From a virus, in the IMG/VR virus record IMGVR_UViG_3300022821_000065, positions 1 through 34,838 of that record: a DNA stretch of 34,838 nucleotides. One strand, 5' to 3'. The position numbers were made by a program, and so were the translations under genes. Below, piece after piece: positions 1-3,974 of the stretch (position 1 is the first letter of the stretch; each line of letters begins with the position of its first letter). The notes beneath the pieces are model-generated. The model ran no database searches and was not told the origin of the DNA. It was given only the letters and a program-made list of their open reading frames with translations.

Positions 1-24
1 GTTCTAACCATTAAACTAAAGAAC
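1..24 (-). tRNA. 5' part of a tRNA cut by the window edge
   Basis: On the minus strand the sequence reads GTTCTTTAGTTTAATGGTTA and on to GAAC, which looks like a 5' acceptor strand plus D-arm. The 5' end is at 24 and the anticodon lies outside the window. Identity cannot be given. Six bases separate it from the CCA end of the next tRNA upstream on the minus strand, the usual spacing in this array. Confidence 0.6.
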
Positions 25-30
25 AATAAT

Positions 31-113
31 TGGTGCGGGTAGAGGGACTCGAACCCCCACGCTTTCGCGTCTGCTTCTAAAGCAGGTGCGTCTACCAATT
101 TCACCATACCCGC
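31..113 (-). tRNA. tRNA-Leu (anticodon TAG)
   Basis: Cloverleaf with acceptor GCGGGTA/TACCCGC, a leucine-type D-arm, a class II variable arm (GCGAAAGC hairpin) and a canonical T-arm with GTTCGAG. The anticodon loop is TTTAGAA, giving TAG for CTA codons. CCA is encoded at 31-33 and the discriminator is A. The top anticodon-stem pair is a C-A mismatch, as the 3' strand reads GCAGA. Confidence 0.93.
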
Positions 114-207
114 ATTATAGAAGTGCAGTGACTGATCGGTAGTTGGCGTCCCAACTGTTCTCTTTGCCATTTAGACAAACCGCGTCTTAACCTGCTCTAA
201 AAGTGGA
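114..207 (-). other. Spacer between tRNA-Leu and tRNA-Cys with tRNA-like debris
   Basis: No ORF. The minus strand contains GTCTAAATGGCAAAGAGAAC, which resembles a D-arm, followed by a hairpin GTTGG-GACG-CCAAC. No T-arm or matching acceptor strand follows. It may be a decayed tRNA 5' half, but the evidence is weak. Confidence 0.3.
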
Positions 208-277
208 AGGACTATCAGGAATTGAACCTGAATAACCGAGGTTGCAGCTCGGTGCATGAGCCATTCTGCCATAGTCC
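208..277 (-). tRNA. tRNA-Cys (anticodon GCA)
   Basis: Acceptor GGACTAT/ATAGTCC, anticodon stem CCGAG/CTCGG with loop CTGCAAC (anticodon GCA) and T-arm CAGG-TTCAATT-CCTG. The discriminator is T, as usual for Cys tRNA. CCA does not follow the discriminator directly (TCCA is present), so the end probably needs trimming and CCA addition. Confidence 0.92.
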
Positions 278-284
278 CATTAAA

Positions 285-369
285 AATAAGCGCCAACGGG
301 TGTCGAACCCGTAAACCTCGTCGCGATGTCGAGGCCAGACCATCTTTTTTCGGCGGGGATCGAACCCGC
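285..369 (-). pseudogene. Two tRNA 3'-half remnants (T-arms without complete cloverleaves)
   Basis: Two perfect T-arms lie close together on the minus strand. ACGGG-TTCGACA-CCCGT is at 296-312 and GCGGG-TTCGATC-CCCGC at 353-369. An anticodon-like stem CCTCG/CGAGG with a 9-base loop precedes the first. Neither has a 5' strand that pairs with its 3' acceptor sequence; for the first, AGCGCCA would be required and is absent. They look like decayed or truncated tRNA genes. The 99-codon frame across this stretch is made largely of tRNA sequence. Confidence 0.5.
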
Positions 370-484
370 TGTCTCGGTGCGACCCGAAACCAAGCCCACG
401 CTCGTCAAGTACTTCTCTGAAGAACTTCTCGAGCAGCTCATCAGTCTTTCCTAGTGTCATGATGCTTTCGAAGGCATAAAATAT

Positions 485-578
485 TGGTACCCCCGGAGGG
501 AATCGAACCCCCATCGTGCGCTAATCCGGCGCCTATCTCGTTTATAAAACGAGCGCTCTACCATTGAGCTACAAGGGT
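485..578 (-). tRNA. tRNA with anticodon TAT (Ile, AUA) and unusually long variable region
   Basis: Acceptor ACCCTTG/CGGGGGT, standard D-arm GCTC/GAGC, anticodon stem CTCGT/ACGAG with loop TTTATAA (anticodon TAT) and T-loop TTCGATT. CCA is encoded at 485-487. The variable region is 24 nt and can form a GCGC/GCGC stem. Isoleucine tRNAs are normally class I with a 4-5 nt variable loop, so the amino-acid identity should be treated with care: it could be an Ile tRNA with an insertion or a chimera with a class II tRNA. Confidence 0.75.
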
Positions 579-726
579 AAAAGAAACTTAAAGCTACTAG
601 GGTTCTGTTTCGTTCCCGGCACCACCCGTTGGCCTACTAAAGTTCCGCTTCGCTATGGCGACCAACTTTCTGGCTCCGCGTCAGCTGGTGAAGCTGCGGC
701 GGAACCAGATGCTGATTACCAATTTG
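579..726 (-). other. GC-rich spacer with nested hairpins inside the tRNA array
   Basis: About 150 bases without a recognisable tRNA. A strong hairpin lies at 672-705 (minus strand GGTTCCGC/GCGGAGCC, with an inner CAGCT/AGCTG stem). A second nested stem pairs AAAGTT with AACTTT around 640-669, with a CGC/GCG core. The GC content is higher than in neighbouring spacers, suggesting an inserted palindromic element. The plus-strand 99-codon frame over it runs into tRNA genes and is not credible. Confidence 0.4.
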
Positions 727-801
727 TGGTGGAGACTAAGGGGGTTGAACCCTTGACCTACACACTGCCAGCGTGTTGCTCTCCCACTGAGCTAAGTCCC
801 C
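727..801 (-). tRNA. tRNA-Ala (anticodon GGC)
   Basis: Acceptor GGGGACT/AGTCTCC, D-arm GCTC/GAGC, anticodon stem ACACG/TGTGT with loop CTGGCAG (anticodon GGC, GCC codons) and T-arm with GTTCAAC. Discriminator A and CCA (727-729) are encoded. Confidence 0.93.
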
Positions 802-806
802 GTTGT

Positions 807-882
807 TGGTGTCCCATAGGAGGTTCGAACTCCTGTTACCGCCTTGAGAGGGCAGCGTCCTAAGCCACTAGACGAATGGGAC
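807..882 (-). tRNA. tRNA-Glu (anticodon CTC)
   Basis: Acceptor GTCCCAT/ATGGGAC, a Glu-type D-arm (CGTCTAGTGGCTTAGGAC), anticodon stem CTGCC/GGCGG with loop CTCTCAA (anticodon CTC) and T-arm AGGAG-TTCGAAC-CTCCT. CCA is encoded. Confidence 0.93.
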
Positions 883-887
883 GTGAT

Positions 888-963
888 TGGCGCGGGTACC
901 CGGACTCGAACCGAGATGTCCTGCTTGGAAGGCAGGGACGTTATCCATTACGCTCATACCCGC
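888..963 (-). tRNA. tRNA-Gly (anticodon TCC)
   Basis: Acceptor GCGGGTA/TACCCGC, anticodon stem CCTGC/GCAGG with loop CTTCCAA (anticodon TCC) and T-loop TTCGAGT. CCA is encoded at 888-890 after a G discriminator. Confidence 0.93.
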
Positions 964-968
964 GTTAT

Positions 969-1044
969 TGGTGGAGTCTATCGGACTTGAACCGATCGCC
1001 TCCTGCGTGCAAAGCAGGCGCTCTCCCAGATGAGCTAAGACCCC
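969..1044 (-). tRNA. tRNA-Ala (anticodon TGC)
   Basis: Acceptor GGGGTCT/AGACTCC, D-arm GCTC/GAGC, anticodon stem CCTGC/GCAGG with loop TTTGCAC (anticodon TGC) and T-arm ATCGG-TTCAAGT-CCGAT. CCA is encoded. Confidence 0.94.
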
Positions 1045-1049
1045 GTTGT

Positions 1050-1124
1050 TGGTGCGCACTGAAGGAATTGAACCTTCGGCCTCTTGCGTGTCGAGCAAGC
1101 ATTCTACCGCTGAACTAAGCGCGC
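1050..1124 (-). tRNA. tRNA-Val (anticodon GAC) with C at position 33
   Basis: Acceptor GCGCGCT/AGTGCGC, anticodon stem CTTGC/GCAAG, T-arm GAAGG-TTCAATT-CCTTC and encoded CCA. The seven-base anticodon loop is TCGACAC. The anticodon is therefore GAC (Val GUC) and position 33, almost always U, is C. The rest of the molecule is intact and resembles the adjacent tRNA-Val(TAC). Confidence 0.85.
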
Positions 1125-1129
1125 ATTGT

Positions 1130-1204
1130 TGGTGGTCGGTGAGGGGATCGAACCCCCGGCCTCTTCCGTGTAAAGGAAGCGTTCTTCCGCTGAACTAACC
1201 GACT
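1130..1204 (-). tRNA. tRNA-Val (anticodon TAC)
   Basis: Anticodon stem CTTCC/GGAAG with loop TTTACAC (anticodon TAC), D-arm GTTC/GAAC and T-loop TTCGATC. Acceptor AGTCGGT/ACCGACC has an A-C mismatch at the first pair. CCA is encoded at 1130-1132. Confidence 0.9.
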
Positions 1205-1210
1205 ATGAAT

Positions 1211-1286
1211 TGGCTGGAGTGACAGGACTTGAACCTGCATATGACTGGTTAACAGCCAGCTCTCTTACCGAGTTGAGTACACTCCA
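1211..1286 (-). tRNA. tRNA-Asn (anticodon GTT)
   Basis: Acceptor TGGAGTG/CACTCCA, anticodon stem GCTGG/CCAGT with loop CTGTTAA (anticodon GTT), T-arm GCAGG-TTCAAGT-CCTGT, G discriminator and encoded CCA. Confidence 0.94.
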
Positions 1287-1295
1287 ATAAAAAAA

Positions 1296-1418
1296 TGATG
1301 TTGCACAACGGAATCGAACCGTATACTGCATAGAACCGTTCCATGGTTAGTCCTATGGCTTAGTGTACCCGTGAGGTACCAGGCGAGGCGCGCGGCAGTC
1401 ATCCAAGACTTCGCAACA
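1296..1418 (-). tRNA. Aberrant ~121-nt tRNA-like element (possibly a disrupted tRNA-Ser)
   Basis: Termini pair as an acceptor stem (TGTTGCG/TGCAACA). A D-arm-like GTC-TTGGAT-GAC follows the 5' strand, and a T-arm ACGG-TTCGATT-CCGT precedes the 3' strand. Between the D-arm and a possible anticodon arm (AACC-ATGGAAC-GGTT, anticodon GGA) lie about 45 extra bases, including a GTACC-TCACG-GGTAC hairpin. The 3' end reads TCA rather than CCA and is followed by a T-run. It could be a tRNA with an insertion, a chimera of two tRNAs, or a dead gene. An intact tRNA-Ser(GGA) is present at 2760-2847. Confidence 0.5.
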
Positions 1419-1423
1419 TTGAT

Positions 1424-1501
1424 TGGAGATACCGACGGGAGTCGAACCCGCATTTTCCTGATTGAAAGTCAAGAGTCCTAGACCAGTTAGACGACGGTAT
1501 C
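1424..1501 (-). tRNA. tRNA-Glu (anticodon TTC)
   Basis: Acceptor GATACCG/CGGTATC, a Glu-type D-arm, anticodon stem CTTGA/TCAGG with loop CTTTCAA (anticodon TTC) and T-arm GCGGG-TTCGACT-CCCGT. CCA is encoded after a T discriminator. Confidence 0.93.
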
Positions 1502-1625
1502 ATGAAAAAAATTACTAAATATCTGAGTGATCACCATGGTCTGCTCTAACAAACCCGTGCTTAGGGTGGTGAGCATATACATGGCTATCGTTATGAACGA
1601 TCTTGCTACCTTGCTTTCGTAAATG

Positions 1626-1700
1626 TCTGCGTGAGTGGATTTGAACCACTGGCCTCTCCCTTCCGAGGGGAGCACTCTTCCCAGGCTGAGCTACACACAG
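1626..1700 (-). tRNA. tRNA-Pro (anticodon CGG)
   Basis: Acceptor CTGTGTG/CACGCAG, anticodon stem CTCCC/GGGAG with loop CTCGGAA (anticodon CGG) and T-arm AGTGG-TTCAAAT-CCACT. CCA is not encoded: the 3' end is followed by CAT. The preceding 124 bases (1502-1625) contain only small hairpins, such as ATCGTT-CAT-AACGAT. Confidence 0.92.
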
Positions 1701-1720
1701 TTACTAGTACGTCCTCTACG

Positions 1721-2329
1721 CTAACCGATCGGTATCGCGTCTGAGTGACGAATCTTTTTATTTTCAGAGTCATTGGTTATCCAAATGGTTCCGAACTGAG
1801 AGTTCTTTGGGCCATCATGTTTTCCAATATGCGATTGACGCATTTTTTCTTTTGTTTTTTTCGAATACGACTTACCAAGAAAATATTTCTGGCCTTTCAT
1901 TCGCTCGCTAAGCATCGATCTATAACGATTAGCCCATTCTGGATTTTCAGCCCATAGCGTTCTTTTAGCAGCGTTTCCAGCTTCAGACGAGCGTTTCTTA
2001 AAACTAAGATCGCGGCGCCTCTGTTCATCAAGATCAACCGATAAACTAGAGGAATTAACGTAACTCCAACCACCGTTACCGCCTTCATGAAGGTTGTACT
2101 CCGGATCGATCTTACTGATGAGGTTTTTCTCCTCATCGAACATCTGGTCTTCAGATTTGAAAGTAGCGAGAACTTCTTTGGCGAAGTTCTCGCTACCGTA
2201 CTTCTTGATGGCTCGACGGATTAACTTTCCGGAACCCATGTACCCGTCATCTACATCATCGGTCTTATGGCAGCCGATATATCGCTTTCCATTGACTTTG
2301 TTTGTGATCATGTAGACTAGGTACTTCAA
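1721..2329 (-). CDS. GIY-YIG homing-endonuclease-like protein (Seg family type)
   Basis: A 202-residue nuclease of the type that spreads intronless homing genes in T4-like phages. The N-terminus has a GIY-YIG core (VYMITNKVNGKRYIG, residues 5-19), a conserved Arg in KLIRRAIKKYGSENF and the catalytic Glu region DEEKNLISKIDPEYNLHEGG. A DNA-binding tail follows, with a NUMOD3-like repeat (SKKTKEKMRQSHIGKH, about 155-170) and an FGTIWITND motif. The C-terminus stops at AIPIG, just where relatives usually continue, so it may be slightly truncated. The start is TTG with a GGGGTAG Shine-Dalgarno-like stretch a few bases upstream. It sits between tRNA-Pro(CGG) and tRNA-Pro(TGG), consistent with insertion into a tRNA array. 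Activity is inferred from motifs. Confidence 0.88.
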   Translation of the reverse strand: MKYLVYMITNKVNGKRYIGCHKTDDVDDGYMGSGKLIRRAIKKYGSENFAKEVLATFKSEDQMFDEEKNLISKIDPEYNLHEGGNGGWSYVNSSSLSVDLDEQRRRDLSFKKRSSEAGNAAKRTLWAENPEWANRYRSMLSERMKGQKYFLGKSYSKKTKEKMRQSHIGKHDGPKNSQFGTIWITNDSENKKIRHSDAIPIG

Positions 2330-2397
2330 AACTACCCCGTTGGTACTCCGTATTCGCTCTATTTAGAGTTCGATACTTAGTACCAACGGGTGCGATG

Positions 2398-2472
2398 TCC
2401 GGGCGACAGGATTTGAACCTGCGTGCCCCTCGTTCCAAACAAGGTCGGATACCAGACTCCCGACACACCCGG
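2398..2472 (-). tRNA. tRNA-Pro (anticodon TGG)
   Basis: Acceptor CCGGGTG/CGCCCGG, anticodon stem CCTTG/CGAGG with loop TTTGGAA (anticodon TGG) and T-loop TTCAAAT. Discriminator A is followed by CA, so no complete CCA is encoded, as with the other tRNA-Pro. Confidence 0.92.
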
Positions 2473-2577
2473 ATAATATTGGCCATAGCATTTATTAGAC
2501 TCACCGAGTTTTGTGAGTCACCTTGATCTCATGAGTACTATGACTCATAAGACCAGGAAGTTCTAGGTAACTTATAG
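2473..2577 (-). other. Spacer with two hairpins
   Basis: No ORF or tRNA. It contains two inverted repeats, GACTCAC/GTGAGTC (2498-2519) and ATGAGT/ACTCAT (2531-2548). Neither has a T-run, so they are not convincing terminators; they may be processing or spacer structures. Confidence 0.4.
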
Positions 2578-2669
2578 TGGCGGTGAGTAGAGGATTTGAA
2601 CCCCTGGAACCCTTGCGGGCTCGTCTGTTTTCGAAACAGATGCAATAAGCCAGACTCTGCCAACTCACC
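2578..2669 (-). tRNA. tRNA-Ser (anticodon CGA)
   Basis: Class II tRNA: acceptor GGTGAGT/ACTCACC, anticodon stem TCTGT/ACAGA with loop TTCGAAA (anticodon CGA), a long variable arm (GAGCCC-GCAA-GGGTTC) and T-loop TTCAAAT. G discriminator and CCA are encoded. It is the last of three tandem tRNA-Ser genes that alternate with the two permuted tRNA-like elements. Confidence 0.94.
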
Positions 2670-2684
2670 ATGTATTTAGAGGCG

Positions 2685-2754
2685 GCGCAGTATCCTAACT
2701 CTTAGACGACAAGACGCATAGTGTCCCGACGGATTGAAGTCCGCGTCTCTGCAC
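2685..2754 (-). ncRNA. Circularly permuted tRNA-like element, copy 2
   Basis: On the minus strand a tRNA-like 3' half (T-arm-like GCGGACTTCAATCCG, then acceptor strand CGGGACAC) comes first. After a three-base link (TAT) it is followed by a 5' half: GCGTCTTG and a Glu/Gln-type D-arm (GTCTAAGAGTTAGGAT). The two acceptor strands pair apart from one C-A mismatch. The outer ends pair as an anticodon-stem-like helix, GTGCAG with CTGCGC. The D-loop lacks GG and the T-loop is irregular, so it may not act in translation. See copy 1 at 2859-2930. Confidence 0.5.
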
Positions 2755-2759
2755 ATTAG

Positions 2760-2847
2760 TGGCGGTTAGTAGAGGATTCGAACCTCTGGGACCTTTCAGT
2801 CCACTCGCTTTCCAGGCGAGCACAATCGACCGCTCTGTCAACTAACC
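2760..2847 (-). tRNA. tRNA-Ser (anticodon GGA)
   Basis: Class II: acceptor GGTTAGT/ACTAACC, anticodon stem CTCGC/GCGAG with loop CTGGAAA (anticodon GGA), variable arm GGACTGAAAGGTCC and T-arm AGAGG-TTCGAAT-CCTCT. CCA is encoded. It is similar in sequence to the flanking tRNA-Ser genes, indicating tandem duplication followed by anticodon divergence. Confidence 0.94.
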
Positions 2848-2858
2848 GTTGTTGTGAT

Positions 2859-2930
2859 GTACAGTATCCTTAACTCTTAGAAGACAAGACACAGTTGTGT
2901 CCAGGCGGATTGAAGTCCGCATCTCTGCAC
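2859..2930 (-). ncRNA. Circularly permuted tRNA-like element, copy 1
   Basis: Same layout as copy 2: 3' half (GCGGACTTCAATCCGC, then CTGGACAC), a four-base link AACT, then 5' half (GTGTCTTG, a D-arm-like CTTCTAAGAGTTAAGGAT). Acceptor strands GTGTCTTG/CTGGACAC pair except for one T-T. The outer ends GTGCAG/CTGTAC pair, and the changed bases relative to copy 2 keep the helix (U-A here, G-U there, and the converse). No tRNA-like element in the normal order overlaps it. The identity of any anticodon is unclear because the break lies there. Confidence 0.5.
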
Positions 2931-2935
2931 GTTGT

Positions 2936-3025
2936 TGGCGGAAGAAGTGGGATTCAAACCCACGGAACCTTTCGGTTCTCTCGCTTTCAAGGCGAGTGCA
3001 TTAAGTCAGACTCTGCCATTCTTCC
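2936..3025 (-). tRNA. tRNA-Ser (anticodon TGA)
   Basis: Class II: acceptor GGAAGAA/TTCTTCC, anticodon stem CTCGC/GCGAG with loop CTTGAAA (anticodon TGA), variable arm GAACCGAAAGGTTC, T-arm GTGGG-TTTGAAT-CCCAC and encoded CCA. The T-loop starts TTTG rather than TTCG. Confidence 0.93.
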
Positions 3026-3028
3026 ATA

Positions 3029-3151
3029 TTACTTGTTGCGACCACACCAAGTTGGTGTCTGCGAATGGCAGTTAGGACAGAGCAACCGGAGGTTCTCTAG
3101 CCTATGATCAGTCGAGATACCGTTGACATGGTCTAGCTGTTTTCGAAAACC
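3029..3151 (-). pseudogene. C-terminal remnant of an HNH homing endonuclease
   Basis: Between tRNA-Tyr and tRNA-Ser(TGA) the minus strand encodes about 40 residues ending at TAA. They carry the second half of an HNH module: a QLDHVNGISTDHRLENLRLL segment (with the conserved Asp-His and the Asn of HNH), then a CPNCHSQT zinc-binding pair and a WCGRNK end. These features are typical of phage HNH homing endonucleases. No start codon or N-terminal half (the first Cys pair) remains: the frame runs upstream into tRNA-Tyr. I read it as the scar of a homing gene that once lay in the array. Confidence 0.8.
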
Positions 3152-3157
3152 ACTAAG

Positions 3158-3241
3158 TGGTGAATAGGGTAGGATTCGAACCTACTCAGCGCAAAGGCCA
3201 CTGGTTTACAGCCAGCTTATCTCTCCTGGGAATGCCTATCC
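3158..3241 (-). tRNA. tRNA-Tyr (anticodon GTA)
   Basis: Class II tyrosine tRNA: acceptor GGATAGG/CCTATTC, anticodon stem GCTGG/CCAGT with loop CTGTAAA (anticodon GTA), a long variable region and T-arm GTAGG-TTCGAAT-CCTAC. Discriminator A and CCA are encoded. The spacer to the next tRNA (3242-3291) holds a nested hairpin, GGTTAG/CTAACC around GTCGC/GCGGC. Confidence 0.92.
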
Positions 3242-3291
3242 ATTGAAGATCGGTTAGTCTGCCGCAGCTCGCGACTTTCCTAACCCGTTAT

Positions 3292-3368
3292 TGGTTGCAG
3301 GGGCGGGATTCGAACACCGCGACCTCCTGGGTATGAACCAGACGAGCTGACCACTGCTCCACCCTGCC
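3292..3368 (-). tRNA. tRNA-fMet-like (anticodon CAT)
   Basis: Anticodon loop TTCATAC in stem TCTGG/CCAGG. The acceptor is GGCAGGG/CCCTGCA with a mismatched first pair (G-A), a hallmark of bacterial initiator tRNA (C-A in E. coli). The D-arm TGGAGCAG..GGTCAGCTCG and the CAACCA end are also initiator-like. The three G-C pairs expected at the base of the anticodon stem are incomplete. The T-stem 5' strand has one extra base (GCGGTG before TTCGAAT), leaving a bulge. It is probably an initiator tRNA, possibly defective; an elongator Met tRNA is the alternative. Confidence 0.82.
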
Positions 3369-3374
3369 AAAATT

Positions 3375-3502
3375 TGGTGTGCGTTAGTTTAGTGTGGATC
3401 CGCACCCCCCACCATAATCGCTTGCTCTTCGCAAGCCGCTCGCATAGCGAGCAAATACCAGTCGCGGACGCAGTCGTTTGCTATCCCACTAGACTACTAC
3501 AC
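3375..3502 (-). tRNA. Aberrant ~125-nt tRNA-like element with two inserted hairpins
   Basis: The 5' part, GTGTAGTAGTCTAGTGGGAT, looks like a tRNA acceptor strand and D-arm, and the 3' end is ACGCACACCA with encoded CCA. GTG/CAC and TAGT/ACTA pair with three extra bases on the 3' side. There is no normal T-arm. The centre holds two adjacent GC-rich hairpins, GCTCGC-TAT-GCGAGC and GCTTGC-GAAGA-GCAAGC. It is probably a tRNA gene broken by a palindromic insertion. No anticodon is assigned. Confidence 0.4.
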
Positions 3503-3625
3503 TATTGTGCAGCTAATCATATCGCCTGAATTTTACTCCCCCAGTCTATTAGGGTTTCATCCTCAGGGCCGCCCGTTCAGACTTTGTTTAAGGTGGCGTC
3601 TTGCAGCCTCGTTCCGCTACCACCT
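3503..3625 (-). other. Non-coding stretch with a cruciform-like hairpin
   Basis: No ORF or recognisable tRNA. GGTGG/CCACC at 3590-3625 encloses a GTAGC/GCTGC stem. The remainder has a G-rich run (GGGGGAG) but no family I recognise. It lies directly downstream, on the minus strand, of the terminator at 3626-3654. Confidence 0.4.
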
Positions 3626-3654
3626 AATAAAAAACCCACCAATTACTTGGTGGG
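3626..3654 (-). terminator. Rho-independent terminator
   Basis: On the minus strand a perfect 8-bp stem CCCACCAA-GTAA-TTGGTGGG is followed directly by TTTTTTATTA. It separates the upstream sugar-gene transcript, and the short transcript from the promoter at 3813-3840, from the tRNA array. Confidence 0.92.
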
Positions 3655-3808
3655 CCACCTAAGAGCTCGTATTTCTACTCTTGGTGACCTAAATTATTGC
3701 TACGCCTTCATCATTTCCACATGACGCAAACAGGGTCTTGGTAGACTCCGAATTCTGCCAATATGTGGCGGGACGTGAAAGCATATTCGATCTTTGTTTC
3801 TTCATGTT
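3655..3808 (-). ncRNA. Possible small RNA (or tiny-ORF) transcription unit
   Basis: A promoter (3813-3840) and an intrinsic terminator (3626-3654) enclose about 180 bases on the minus strand. Just before the terminator lies a 12-bp hairpin with one bulge (GGTCACCAAGAG pairing with CTCTTAGGTGGCC, 12-base loop). A 38-codon frame beginning ATGAAGAAACAAAGATCG starts near the predicted 5' end, without a Shine-Dalgarno sequence, and ends at TAG. I favour a structured RNA, but a leaderless micro-protein cannot be excluded. Confidence 0.45.
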
Positions 3809-3812
3809 TAAC

Positions 3813-3840
3813 ATTCTATACTATATATCTTCAGTGTCAA
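3813..3840 (-). promoter_or_regulatory. Sigma70-type promoter
   Basis: Minus-strand TTGACA (3835-3840), a 16-base spacer and TAGAAT (3813-3818). It lies in the non-coding stretch downstream of the sugar genes and about 160 bases before the terminator at 3654, so it would drive only a short transcript unless terminators are read through. Confidence 0.65.
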
Positions 3841-3870
3841 CAAAAACTTCACTAAAGATAAAACTTTTTT

Positions 3871-3959
3871 GGAAGATTAGATGATAACATCCAACTACAA
3901 GAGTTGAACAATTTATACCCACCGGATTGCGTGCGTCTCTACGTGGCGTCTAATCTTCC
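3871..3959 (-). repeat. Long inverted repeat enclosing hairpins, 3' of the sugar operon
   Basis: An 11-bp perfect inverted repeat, GGAAGATTAGA (3871-3881) and TCTAATCTTCC (3949-3959), encloses about 67 bases that contain a CAACT-CTTGT-AGTTG hairpin. It begins 15 bases after the stop of the 3975 gene. There is no T-run on either side. It may be a 3'-end stabilising or processing structure, or a separate structured RNA. Confidence 0.6.
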
Positions 3960-3974
3960 AATGTGTTTATACTA

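Noticed and set aside
215-514. Minus-strand 99-codon frame, including a protein-like MTLGKTDELLEKFF segment
   Set aside because: Both ends are tRNA sequence and the centre holds two T-arms; no ribosome site or family. Possibly a chance frame.
564-863. Plus-strand 99-codon frame over 564-863
   Set aside because: It runs across minus-strand tRNA sequences (Ile-like end, Ala, Glu) and has no ribosome site; it is a shadow of RNA genes.
727-1210. Regular repeated GTTGTTGG-like spacers suggesting a CRISPR-like array
   Set aside because: The repeats are just the CCA end plus a short ACAACG-type spacer between successive tRNAs; the units are full tRNAs.
1296-1418. tmRNA or group I intron in a tRNA
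   Set aside because: There is no tag-peptide frame and the insert of about 45 bases is far too short for a group I intron.
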